Source: Bryobacterales bacterium (lineage in GTDB: Bacteria; Acidobacteriota; Terriglobia; Bryobacterales; Bryobacteraceae). Taken from it: DNA of 32,573 nt. The notes beneath the pieces are model-generated. The model saw only the letters and a program-made list of their open reading frames with translations, did not search any database and had not been told where the DNA came from. Shown here one piece after another: positions 16,743 through 23,932 of the stretch. Position 1 is the stretch's first letter. Every line of letters begins with the position of its first letter. The translations under genes were made by a program, and so were the position numbers. The stretch is taken from assembly GCA_003167495.1 (NCBI GenBank), contig PMSX01000297.1, positions 1-32,573 of the forward strand, in the 5' to 3' direction.

Positions 16743-17633
16743 ATGCTTCGACGATCGTTTCTTCGCAACATCGTGGCCTCCTCCGCCGGCGGCCTATTGT
16801 TACGCGCCCAAGCGGCTGGCGTCAGCGTCACGCCACTGCGCGACAAGCTGTACTTGCTAACCGGCGCGGGCGGCAACATCATCATTCAAGAAGGCCCCGA
16901 CGGCCTGTTGATGGTGGACAGCGGACTTTCCAACTCCACGGCGGATATTCTCGCTCAAACCGACAAGATCGGCAAAGGTAACGTGACCACTCTGTTCAAT
17001 ACCCACTGGCACACCGATCACACCGGTAGCAATGTAATACTCGGGCAAAAAGGCGCAAAAATCATCGCGCAGGAAAACGTTAAAACGCGCCTTGCCAAGG
17101 GTCAGTACATGGCATTTTTCAAGCGCCAAGTCGATCCGATGGATCCCGCGGGACTCCCTTCCGAGACTTTCAAGGACAAAGGCAAAATCAAATTTGGCAA
17201 TGAAACCGCACCCTACCAATGGCTCCCGCCCGCCCACACAGACGGCGACGCCGTCATCCACTTCCACAACGCCAACGTCTTCCACGGCGGCGATTTGCTC
17301 TTCAACGGAATGTATCCGTTCATCGACTACGGCTCAGCCGGCTCACTTGCGGGAATGGCGGCGAATGCAGAGAAAATTTTGAAGATGGTCGAAGACAGCA
17401 CAATCATCATCCCCGGCCATGGTCCCGTCGCGAAGAAAAGCGACGTCAAAGAATACGCCGACATGCTTGCCGCGTCGCTCGATGTCTTCCACAAGCAAAT
17501 CGCCGCAGGCAAGACTCTCGAACAAATGCAAGCAGATAGGCCGCTCAAAGCCTACGACGACAAATGGGGCCAAGGCATGCTCAAACCAGAAGTCTGGATT
17601 GCACTCAACTACGGCGGCATGAAGAAGAGCTAG
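16743..17633 (+). CDS. Exported metallo-beta-lactamase-fold hydrolase
   Basis: The 296-aa protein has an N-terminal signal (RRSFLRNIVASSAGGLLLRAQA, about residues 3-24). The RR followed by FLRN makes a Tat-type signal possible. The metal site is complete: HWHTDH at 88-93 (H88, H90, D92, H93), H165 in PPAHTDGD, D184 in HGGD, and H226 in IIPGHGPV. This is a binuclear zinc hydrolase, but family members range from glyoxalase II-like and quinoprotein-relay proteins to lactonases. The long C-terminal helix (DMLAASLDVFHKQIAAGKTLEQM) resembles the SoxH/quinoprotein-relay type. It is not a typical class B beta-lactamase by eye. Its TAG at 17631-17633 overlaps the RAYT stop codon on the opposite strand. 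Confidence 0.9.
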   Translation: MLRRSFLRNIVASSAGGLLLRAQAAGVSVTPLRDKLYLLTGAGGNIIIQEGPDGLLMVDSGLSNSTADILAQTDKIGKGNVTTLFNTHWHTDHTGSNVILGQKGAKIIAQENVKTRLAKGQYMAFFKRQVDPMDPAGLPSETFKDKGKIKFGNETAPYQWLPPAHTDGDAVIHFHNANVFHGGDLLFNGMYPFIDYGSAGSLAGMAANAEKILKMVEDSTIIIPGHGPVAKKSDVKEYADMLAASLDVFHKQIAAGKTLEQMQADRPLKAYDDKWGQGMLKPEVWIALNYGGMKKS

Positions 17634-18229
17634 CTAAACCTCCGGCTGGAGTTTCTACATTTTTGTGCTTTGTGGGGGGCAGGCAGTTTTGCCTGCCATC
17701 CGGCGCTGGACCGAGGCCATTGCTCCGCCGAACGAACCAACCCGGCGGACAGTGGGTTTCTTTCAATATAGGCAGCCGTCCGTTCCAGTTGATGCGAACC
17801 GCGCAGGTAATGATCAAAGGATTCGTCCTGCCAAAATCGTTGACCGATTCGGTCCAATATCCGGTTTGCGCTTCTGGCTGTCGATCCTTTCAGCCACCGC
17901 ATCAACGACGGAACCGGAACCAAGGGGAGGATTAACAAATGCACGTGGTTTGGCATGACCACCCAAGCACAGAGATCGTAGAAGCGCCGTTCGCTAGCTC
18001 CCATTGAGATGGAGTGGGAAACCGGAGCGGCGATGCGGTGGTCCTGGAGCCAAAGTGGACCGGAGGTGAGCCGGTCCGCGACACGGTCGATAGCCGCGAA
18101 GGAGTGGCCGGGAGTCCGATCCCCAGGGGATTGCATTCTGACGGGAAGCGATCCCCAAAGACGCCACGTGAGGAATAGATAGCAACCCTCTGGGTGCAAG
18201 TGCGGCAGTCTTCGTTTGTACGCAAGCAT
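17630..18229 (-). CDS. REP-associated tyrosine transposase (RAYT, Y1/HUH family)
   Basis: The protein has about 199 aa starting at the ATG at 18229 (MLAYKRRLPHLHPEG). The HUH motif is VVMPNHVHLLI (H95, H97). Y154 in YIERNPLSAGLV is a likely catalytic tyrosine, with WPRSSAGW after it, which is the usual C-terminal signature. RAYTs are single-copy transposases linked to spread of palindromic REP elements. Upstream in-frame codons to 18367 exist, but they are translations of the flanking repeat rather than conserved protein. The last ~22 residues (from about W178) are encoded by the left repeat itself, and the stop overlaps the MBL stop. Catalytic residues look intact, so it may be active. Confidence 0.88.
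   Translation of the reverse strand: MLAYKRRLPHLHPEGCYLFLTWRLWGSLPVRMQSPGDRTPGHSFAAIDRVADRLTSGPLWLQDHRIAAPVSHSISMGASERRFYDLCAWVVMPNHVHLLILPLVPVPSLMRWLKGSTARSANRILDRIGQRFWQDESFDHYLRGSHQLERTAAYIERNPLSAGLVRSAEQWPRSSAGWQAKLPAPHKAQKCRNSSRRFS
17642..17667 (+). repeat. Left 26-bp flanking inverted repeat of the RAYT element
   Basis: This segment contains the core TTTCTACATTTTTGTG. It matches the reverse complement of 18305-18330 at 24 of 26 positions, including a perfect 16-bp block. It lies inside the 3' end of the RAYT reading frame, just after the MBL stop codon. Confidence 0.85.
17678..17697. repeat. REP-like hairpin, left copy
   Basis: GGCAGGCA, loop GTTT, TGCCTGCC forms a perfect 8-bp stem with a 4-nt loop. 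It is the counterpart of the hairpin at 18243-18262: same stem length and same loop size, with loops GTTT here and GTTT when the other copy is read on the minus strand. It lies 10 nt inside the left 26-bp repeat. Confidence 0.85.
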
Positions 18230-18242
18230 TGAAAAATCGGAA

Positions 18243-18262
18243 CGCAGGCGAAACCGCCTGCG
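18243..18262. repeat. REP-like hairpin, right copy
   Basis: CGCAGGCG, loop AAAC, CGCCTGCG forms a perfect 8-bp stem. It lies just upstream of the RAYT start in the orientation opposite to the left copy, so the transposase gene is bracketed by an inverted pair of related hairpins. Compensatory base differences between the copies (G-C for A-T in the stem) preserve pairing. Confidence 0.85.
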
Positions 18263-18304
18263 CCACCCGGCATAAACGTGTGTGTCAAGAGTGCTGCGGC
18301 ATCT

Positions 18305-18330
18305 CACAAAAATGTAGAAATTCCAGGCGG
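18305..18330 (-). repeat. Right 26-bp flanking inverted repeat of the RAYT element
   Basis: This contains CACAAAAATGTAGAAA followed by TTCCAGGCGG. It is the inverted partner of 17642-17667 (24/26). It lies between the RAYT start and the mmsA stop and defines the outer edge of the roughly 690-bp unit. Confidence 0.85.
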
Positions 18331-18343
18331 GATGGCATCCCGC
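18327..18343. repeat. Outer palindrome next to the right RAYT repeat
   Basis: GCGGGAT, GGC, ATCCCGC forms a perfect 7-bp stem with a 3-nt loop, overlapping the outer end of the right 26-bp repeat. The left side has only a weaker equivalent (CTCC/GGAG around 17640-17651). It could also act as a short stem downstream of mmsA, but no U-run follows. Confidence 0.6.
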
Positions 18344-18373
18344 GCGCCTATTGGGAATCCGCGCCAACTATAG

Positions 18374-19831
18374 CTAAAACCAGCGGGACATGATTACTTT
18401 CTGCTCCGTGTAAAAAGCGACGGCGTCTTTGCCGTGCGCGTGGAGATCGCCGAAGAAAGATTGCTTCCAGCCCGTGAATGGGAAGAACGCCATGGGCGCG
18501 GCGACAGCCATATTCACTCCAACCATGCCAACCTCAATCCGCGTCGCATATTCCCGAGCCGAGCGGCCATCAGAGGTGTAGATGGTGGTGGTGTTGCCGA
18601 AAGGGCAACTGTTCACAAGGTTTATAGCGTCATTGAGAGTGTCGACGCGGATCACTGATAAGACCGGCCCAAAGATCTCCTCTTTGGCGATCGTCATACC
18701 AGGCTTGACCCCGTCAAATATAGTCGGTCCCAGGAAAAAGCCGTCGCCCAGCATTTTTTCGCGGCCATCGCAGAGGGGTTTTGCCCCTTCCGCGACCCCC
18801 TTTTCGATATAACCGACGATTTTTTCGCGGTGTTCTTTGCTCACAACTGGGCCCATGCCAGACGATAAATCGATCGGATCGCCCACTCTTAGCTGCTTGC
18901 AGCGCTCAACGAGAGCGGCCAAAATCGGTTCGGCTGCTTTGCCGACGGGTACCAAAACGCTGCCGGCCAGACAGCGTTCGCCGGCTGCGCCGAAGGCGGA
19001 ACTCATGATGGCTTCCGCGGATTTTTCTATATTGGCGTCGGGCATAACCACCATGTGGTTCTTCGCGCCGCCCAAGGCTTGGACACGTTTACCCTCCGCG
19101 GCGGCAGTCGCGTAAATGTATTTTGCGACGGGCGTGGAGCCGACGAACGAGACGGCGCGAACTAGAGGATGTTTGAGAAGGGCGTCCACCACTTCCCTGC
19201 CCCCGTGCAGCAGCGTAATCACTCCAGGCTTAAGGCCTGCATCGGCTAACAATTCGCAGACACGAGTGGGAGTAAGCGGAACTTTTTCCGACGGCTTCAA
19301 AATGAACGCATTGCCGGCTGCGATGGCGAACGGATACATCCACATGGGCACCATACACGGAAAGTTGAACGGCGTGATACCTACGCAGACGCCCAAAGGT
19401 TGGCGGATGCTATGGGAATCGATCCCCTTGGCAACGTTTTCTAGAGACTCGCCCATCATCAGGCTCGGCATACCGACGGCGACTTCGACCATTTGGATAG
19501 CGCGGCGGACTTCCGCCTTCGAGTCATCCAGAGTCTTGCCGTTTTCACGCGAAAGAATCATGGCCAGTTCGACAGAGTTTTTTTCCAGCAGATCTTTGAA
19601 GCGATAGAGAGGTTGCACGCGGTCGACCACCGGAATGTCGCGCCATTCAAGAAAAGCATTGTGCGCGGCTTTGACGGCGCGATCGACATCTTGCGCCGTG
19701 GCATACGGAACTTGGGCGATGACTTCGCCGCTGGACGGATTGACGACGTTATGAAGATCCCGATTGGGCGATTCCCATTTCCCGTCGATCAGGAAACCTG
19801 CGCTGGCGATTGTTGTTTCGGTGAGGGCCAT
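18374..19831 (-). CDS. mmsA: Methylmalonate/malonate-semialdehyde dehydrogenase (CoA-acylating)
   Basis: MmsA oxidises methylmalonate semialdehyde to propionyl-CoA, or malonate semialdehyde to acetyl-CoA, with NAD and CoA and loss of CO2. The 485-aa protein is normal for the family. Visible blocks are DGKWESPNRDLHNVVNPSSGEVIAQVP at the start, GVCVGITPFNFPCMVPMWMYPFAIAAGNAFILKPSEK (147-183), FVGSTPVAKYIYATAA, the MmsA-type ALGGAKNHMVVMPDA (252-266) and the catalytic cysteine in GAAGERCLAGS (C287). The ATG at 19831 has GGAG 7 nt upstream. The start lies 43 nt inside the 3' end of the transporter gene. It is the last enzyme gene of the pyrimidine operon, handling the semialdehyde made by the aminotransferase. 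Confidence 0.95.
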   Translation of the reverse strand: MALTETTIASAGFLIDGKWESPNRDLHNVVNPSSGEVIAQVPYATAQDVDRAVKAAHNAFLEWRDIPVVDRVQPLYRFKDLLEKNSVELAMILSRENGKTLDDSKAEVRRAIQMVEVAVGMPSLMMGESLENVAKGIDSHSIRQPLGVCVGITPFNFPCMVPMWMYPFAIAAGNAFILKPSEKVPLTPTRVCELLADAGLKPGVITLLHGGREVVDALLKHPLVRAVSFVGSTPVAKYIYATAAAEGKRVQALGGAKNHMVVMPDANIEKSAEAIMSSAFGAAGERCLAGSVLVPVGKAAEPILAALVERCKQLRVGDPIDLSSGMGPVVSKEHREKIVGYIEKGVAEGAKPLCDGREKMLGDGFFLGPTIFDGVKPGMTIAKEEIFGPVLSVIRVDTLNDAINLVNSCPFGNTTTIYTSDGRSAREYATRIEVGMVGVNMAVAAPMAFFPFTGWKQSFFGDLHAHGKDAVAFYTEQKVIMSRWF

Positions 19832-21222
19832 ACTTTTTCTCCAGTCAAAGACATTAAAGCGAAATATACAAGAGCAGAAACCAGGAAGCCGACGAACCAA
19901 GCATAGCGATACAAGAATGCCAGCGCTGGAACGAAAAGGCCGATCAGGGCAACAACGATGCCGCCAGCGAGCGCCCAAAGAGCGTTTAAGTTGAAGCCTT
20001 TTGAGTATTCGTATGCACCGTGACGGCGGTAAAGATCGTCAACGTTGAGTGAGGCTTTGCGGACAAGGAAGTAATCGGCAATCATGACACCCGCGATAGG
20101 TCCGAGCAAGCCGGAATAGCCAACAAGCCAGCCGAAAATATACGAGCTGAAATCGCCAAGAAGCTTCCAGGGCATCATCAACACTCCCACTACGCCAGTG
20201 ATGAGGCCGCCGGTGCGGAATGAGATGAGGCGCGGGTTGAGGTTTGAAAAATCGTTAGACGGCGAGACAACGTTGGCGGCGACGTTGGTGTTGAGCGTCG
20301 CAATGAGCAGGGCGATGAGAGCTACGAAAGCGATGACGGGCTGATTAAAGCGGCCGAGCAGTTCGACGGGGTCCCAAATGGGTTGGCCGAAGATAACAGC
20401 GGAGGCGGATGTGACGGCGACGCCGATGAAGGAATAGAGTGTCATGGCGGTTGGGAGGCCGAGAGCTTGGCCCACCATTTGCGCTTTTTGGGAGACCGCG
20501 TAACGGGTGAAATCGGGAATGTTGAGCGCAACAGTAGCCCAGAAGCCAACCATGCCGGTGACTGAGGGGATAAAAAAGGTTAAGAATTCGGCATTCGTTT
20601 TGAATTTGCTCGGCTCGACAAGAACGGGTCCGAGACCACCGGCTTTACTTGTGACCCACCAGAGCAGAAGAAGACCAATCGCGAGCATGAAGGGTGCGGC
20701 GATGCCTTCGAGAATTTTGATGGTATGGATGCCACGAATGACGACGAGCATGTTGAGCGCCCAAAACGCGAAAAAGCAAACCCACTTCCCAGCGGCGAAA
20801 TGCGCCCAACCGGGCGAAACAATTTGCAGCATGGAATTGATGGCCGAGCCTCCGATCCAGGTTTGAATGCCGAACCAGCCGCAGGCGACCAAGGCGCGTA
20901 AAACCGCAGGAACGTTTGCGCCACGCACGCCGAACGAAGCGCGGACGAAGACCGGAAACGGAATGCCATACTTTGCACCGGCGTGCGCGTTGAGCAACAT
21001 GGGAACCAAGACGATCAAGTTACCCAGCAGAATAGTGCCGATGGCTTGCCACCAGCTCATTCCTCCCGCGATAAGACCGGAGGCGAGCATGTAGGTGGGG
21101 ATGCAGACACTCATGCCGATCCAGAGCGCGGCGTAGTTATAGGTGCGCCAATCGCGGCGTGAGGCGGGTATGGGCGCAAGGTCTTCATTATAAAGAGAGG
21201 GATCTGGATTGGTTAACTCCAT
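19789..21222 (-). CDS. NCS1-family nucleobase transporter (uracil/allantoin/hydantoin type)
   Basis: The 477-aa protein has about 12 TM helices. Family blocks are NYAALWIGMSVCIPTYMLASGLIAGGMSWWQA in TM1-2, NAHAGAKYGIPFPVFVRASFGVRGANVPA (the conserved loop and TM3), and GWFGIQTWIGG (TM3-4). NIPDFTRYAVSQKAQM near 215-235 is typical of NCS1, and GVMIADYFLVRKASLNVDDLY lies towards the C-terminus. NCS1 proteins import nucleobases or hydantoins with Na+ or H+. Its place between hydA and mmsA points to uracil or thymine (or dihydropyrimidines). The start overlaps the hydA stop by 10 nt. The last 13 or so codons overlap mmsA. Confidence 0.93.
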   Translation of the reverse strand: MELTNPDPSLYNEDLAPIPASRRDWRTYNYAALWIGMSVCIPTYMLASGLIAGGMSWWQAIGTILLGNLIVLVPMLLNAHAGAKYGIPFPVFVRASFGVRGANVPAVLRALVACGWFGIQTWIGGSAINSMLQIVSPGWAHFAAGKWVCFFAFWALNMLVVIRGIHTIKILEGIAAPFMLAIGLLLLWWVTSKAGGLGPVLVEPSKFKTNAEFLTFFIPSVTGMVGFWATVALNIPDFTRYAVSQKAQMVGQALGLPTAMTLYSFIGVAVTSASAVIFGQPIWDPVELLGRFNQPVIAFVALIALLIATLNTNVAANVVSPSNDFSNLNPRLISFRTGGLITGVVGVLMMPWKLLGDFSSYIFGWLVGYSGLLGPIAGVMIADYFLVRKASLNVDDLYRRHGAYEYSKGFNLNALWALAGGIVVALIGLFVPALAFLYRYAWFVGFLVSALVYFALMSLTGEKVWPSPKQQSPAQVS

Positions 21223-22604
21223 GCTCCGCCTCTCGCTTGACGTTTCAAATAGCGGCCGCGACCGGTGCGGCCAATGAACTTGTCGTTTTCAACGATGACC
21301 TCACCGCGCGACAGAACGATTTTCGCGTTGCCTTTGACGTGGAAGCCTTCGAACATCGAATAATCCACCCGCATGTGGTGAGTGGCGGCACTGATCACAT
21401 GATCGGCATTGGCATCCCAGATAACGATGTCGGCGTCGCTGCCAACGGCGATCTCGCCTTTTTTGGGATAGAGGCCGAACAGTTTGGCGGGCGTTGTGGA
21501 AACGAGCTCGACGAAGCGGTTCAAGTTGAGGCGGCCTTGATTCACGCCGTGATGGTGGATAAGTTGTAGCCGGTTTTCAACGCCGGGACCACCGTTAGGA
21601 ATTTTGGTGAAGTCATCTATACCAAGGGTCTTTTGATCTTTGAAGCAGAAGGGGCAGTGGTCAGTGGAGACCACCTGCAGATGATCTTCGCGCAGGCCCT
21701 GCCAAAGTTTATCGAGGTGGTGTTTTTCGCGGAGAGGGGGAGTGAAGACATACTTCGCGCCTTCGAAATTGGCGCGCGCAAGTTCGTCGACTGTCAGAAG
21801 AAGATATTGTGGACAGGTTTCGGCAAAGGCGGGCACTCCGCGGTCGCGCGCTTCGCGAACTTCGTTGAGGGCGTCTTCGGATGAGAGGTGAACGATATAG
21901 ATGGGAGCACCGGAGATTTCGGCCATGGCGATGGCGCGATGAACCGCCTCCGCTTCGGCCTTCACTGGGCGTGTGAGTGCGTGATAGATCGGCGCGCGTT
22001 TGCCTTCAGCCAAAGCGCGTTGCACAATCACGTCAATGACACCGCCGTTTTCGGCATGCATGCAGATGAGAGCACCGTTCTTGGCAGTCTGGCCCAGAGC
22101 TTTGAAGATAGTCGCGTCGTCCACCATCAGAACGCCTGGATAGGCCATGAAGAGCTTGAAGCTGGCGACGCCTTCACCCACCAGGGAGTCCATATCTTCG
22201 AGTCCGGCCTCCCCCAAATCAGTGACAATCATGTGCAGGCCGTAGTCGATAGAGGCTTTGCTATCGGCTTTTTTCCACCAGGTGTCGAGCGCGTCGCGCA
22301 TGCGAGTGCCTTTGGGTTGAATGGCGAAATCGATCAGCGTAGTAGTACCGCCGAAAGCAGCGGCTTTGGTGCCCGTTTCGAAATCGTCAGCCGAAGTAGT
22401 GCCGCCGAACGGCATATCCAGATGAGTGTGAACGTCGATGCCGCCTGGGAGGAGTAGGAGCCCGGTTGCATCAATGACACGTTCGGGATTAGCGGCTGGT
22501 ATCGATTCGGCGATGTCTTTGATGGTCTCGTTTTCGATCAACAGATCGGCGCGATAGGTGCGTTGGGAGGTGACGATAGTGCCGTTCTTGATCAAAGTGG
22601 TCAT
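21213..22604 (-). CDS. hydA: Dihydropyrimidinase (D-hydantoinase family)
   Basis: This enzyme hydrolyses 5,6-dihydrouracil or dihydrothymine to N-carbamoyl-beta-alanine or N-carbamoyl-beta-aminoisobutyrate. The 463-aa protein has the complete binuclear zinc amidohydrolase site: DVHTHLD (H59, H61), the carbamylated lysine in SFKLFMAYPG (K150), H183 in CMHAENG, H239 in YIVHLSSE, and D315 in STDHCPF. These positions correspond closely to characterised dihydropyrimidinases and D-hydantoinases. NGGPGVENRLQL, the substrate-backbone binding segment, is also present. The start overlaps the preA stop by 4 nt, and its stop overlaps the transporter start, so it is tightly coupled within the operon. Hydantoin could be a side substrate. 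Confidence 0.96.
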   Translation of the reverse strand: MTTLIKNGTIVTSQRTYRADLLIENETIKDIAESIPAANPERVIDATGLLLLPGGIDVHTHLDMPFGGTTSADDFETGTKAAAFGGTTTLIDFAIQPKGTRMRDALDTWWKKADSKASIDYGLHMIVTDLGEAGLEDMDSLVGEGVASFKLFMAYPGVLMVDDATIFKALGQTAKNGALICMHAENGGVIDVIVQRALAEGKRAPIYHALTRPVKAEAEAVHRAIAMAEISGAPIYIVHLSSEDALNEVREARDRGVPAFAETCPQYLLLTVDELARANFEGAKYVFTPPLREKHHLDKLWQGLREDHLQVVSTDHCPFCFKDQKTLGIDDFTKIPNGGPGVENRLQLIHHHGVNQGRLNLNRFVELVSTTPAKLFGLYPKKGEIAVGSDADIVIWDANADHVISAATHHMRVDYSMFEGFHVKGNAKIVLSRGEVIVENDKFIGRTGRGRYLKRQARGGAWS

Positions 22605-23932
22605 GCGGATTTCACTCTCTCAGCCCAGCTTTGCGGCTTGTCGCCTTTGTCAACGCGCACCATGCTGATACAGTTCTCAACGGGGCAGACCAGCCAGCAG
22701 AGATTACAGCCCACGCACTCATGCTCATCGACTGTGGGAATGCGTTTTGTGGGTGTGGCATGGGAGACAGTAGGCGTGGCGGGAGTGGAAACTATGCTCG
22801 TGGCGCTCGCGGCGGCTCCGACCTCGGGCGGAGCGCTTCCGTTCACATGGATGCACTGATGGGCGCCGTCCCAGCAAGCGGTGTAACAAAGCTGACAACC
22901 TATGCAGCTATCGGGATCGATGCGGGCGACGATTTTGTAGTTGAGATCCAGATGCTGCCAATCGGTGACGCGTGGGAGAGACAGACCGCGGAAGGCCTCA
23001 ATATTTGCGTAGCCTTTGGAATCCATCCAGCGGCCGAGGCCGTCGATCATGTCTTCCACGATACGAAACCCGTAGTGCATGGGTGCAGTGCAAGCTTGAA
23101 GAGTGCCCGCCCCGAGAAGGATGAACTCGGCGGCATCGCGCCAGGAAGAAATACCTCCGATTGCCGAGATAGGTAGTTCGACTTGCGGATCGCCAGCTAT
23201 CTGCTGCACCATGTGCAGGGCGATGGGCTTGACGGCAGGTCCGCAATACCCGCCGTGAGATGACTTGCCGCCGACGTTCGGACGCGGCGTGAGCGTATCA
23301 AGATCGATGCCTGTGATGGAGTTGATGGTGTTGATGGCCGAGAGAGCATCGGCGCCCCCTTTTTTAGCGGCGCGAGCTACGGCGCGAATGTCACTGATGT
23401 TGGGAGTTAGTTTCACCAGAACCGGCGTGCGCGCCACTTCCTTCACCCACTCAGTGATCATGCAGGCATATTCGGGCACTTGGCCGACGGCGCTGCCCAT
23501 GCCTCGTTCGCTCATGCCGTGAGGGCAGCCAAAGTTGAGTTCGAGACCGTCGGACCCGGCGTCTTCGGCGCGTTTGACGATCTCATGCCAGGTTTCACGT
23601 TTGGATTCGACCATGAGTGACGCGATGACAGCGTGTTTAGGGTAACGTTTCTTGACATCGGAGATTTCACCGAGGTTCTCCGCGATAGGACGGTCGCTGA
23701 TGAGTTCGATGTTGTTGAGACCCATCATTCGCTGGCCGTTGAGATCGACGGAGGAGTAACGGGAGGAGACGTTGACAATGGGTTCGCCGATGGTTTTCCA
23801 GACAGCGCCGCCCCAGCCAGCATCGAAAGCGCGTTTGACCTGCTCGCCACAGTTGGCGGGAGGTCCGGAGGCGAGCCAGAAGGGGTTGGGAGATTGGATG
23901 CGGCCTGCGAATCGGGTAGTTAGGTCAGCCAT
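22601..23932 (-). CDS. preA: NAD-dependent dihydropyrimidine dehydrogenase, subunit PreA
   Basis: PreA carries the FMN barrel and two [4Fe-4S] clusters that reduce uracil or thymine. It has about 443 aa from the ATG at 23932. The barrel (about 5-330) has NPFWLASGPPANCGEQVKRAF at the start. LELNFGCPHGMSERGMG (130-146) holds the catalytic cysteine C136 in the same context as mammalian DPD, and VLVKLTPNISDI and ISAIGGISSWRDAAEFILLGAGTLQACTA bind flavin phosphate. The ferredoxin-like tail has C343/C346/C349/C353 and C406/C409/C412/C416. The two cysteine motifs are separated by an unusually long Ala/Thr/Pro/Ser-rich linker (about 365-400). The start overlaps the preT end by 13 nt. An upstream in-frame extension to 24004 looks like shadow sequence. 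Confidence 0.95.
   Translation of the reverse strand: MADLTTRFAGRIQSPNPFWLASGPPANCGEQVKRAFDAGWGGAVWKTIGEPIVNVSSRYSSVDLNGQRMMGLNNIELISDRPIAENLGEISDVKKRYPKHAVIASLMVESKRETWHEIVKRAEDAGSDGLELNFGCPHGMSERGMGSAVGQVPEYACMITEWVKEVARTPVLVKLTPNISDIRAVARAAKKGGADALSAINTINSITGIDLDTLTPRPNVGGKSSHGGYCGPAVKPIALHMVQQIAGDPQVELPISAIGGISSWRDAAEFILLGAGTLQACTAPMHYGFRIVEDMIDGLGRWMDSKGYANIEAFRGLSLPRVTDWQHLDLNYKIVARIDPDSCIGCQLCYTACWDGAHQCIHVNGSAPPEVGAAASATSIVSTPATPTVSHATPTKRIPTVDEHECVGCNLCWLVCPVENCISMVRVDKGDKPQSWAERVKSA

Noticed and set aside
16743..17633. Class B metallo-beta-lactamase (antibiotic resistance)
   Set aside because: The metal ligands are those of the general superfamily, and the long C-terminal helix is unlike true class B enzymes. 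Resistance cannot be claimed.
17678..17697. GC-rich hairpin as a Rho-independent terminator for the MBL gene
   Set aside because: No T-run follows in the correct direction, and the hairpin has a paired inverted copy on the other side of the transposase, which fits a repeat better.
18230..18367. Longer N-terminus for the RAYT protein up to 18367
   Set aside because: The extra 46 codons are translations of the right inverted repeat and hairpin. Family similarity begins at MLAYKRRLPHLHPEG, so the ATG at 18229 is preferred.
19832..19978. Extended mmsA start at 19978
   Set aside because: The added residues are antisense-like shadow of the transporter 3' end. The ATG at 19831 has a good GGAG and gives the family's normal length.
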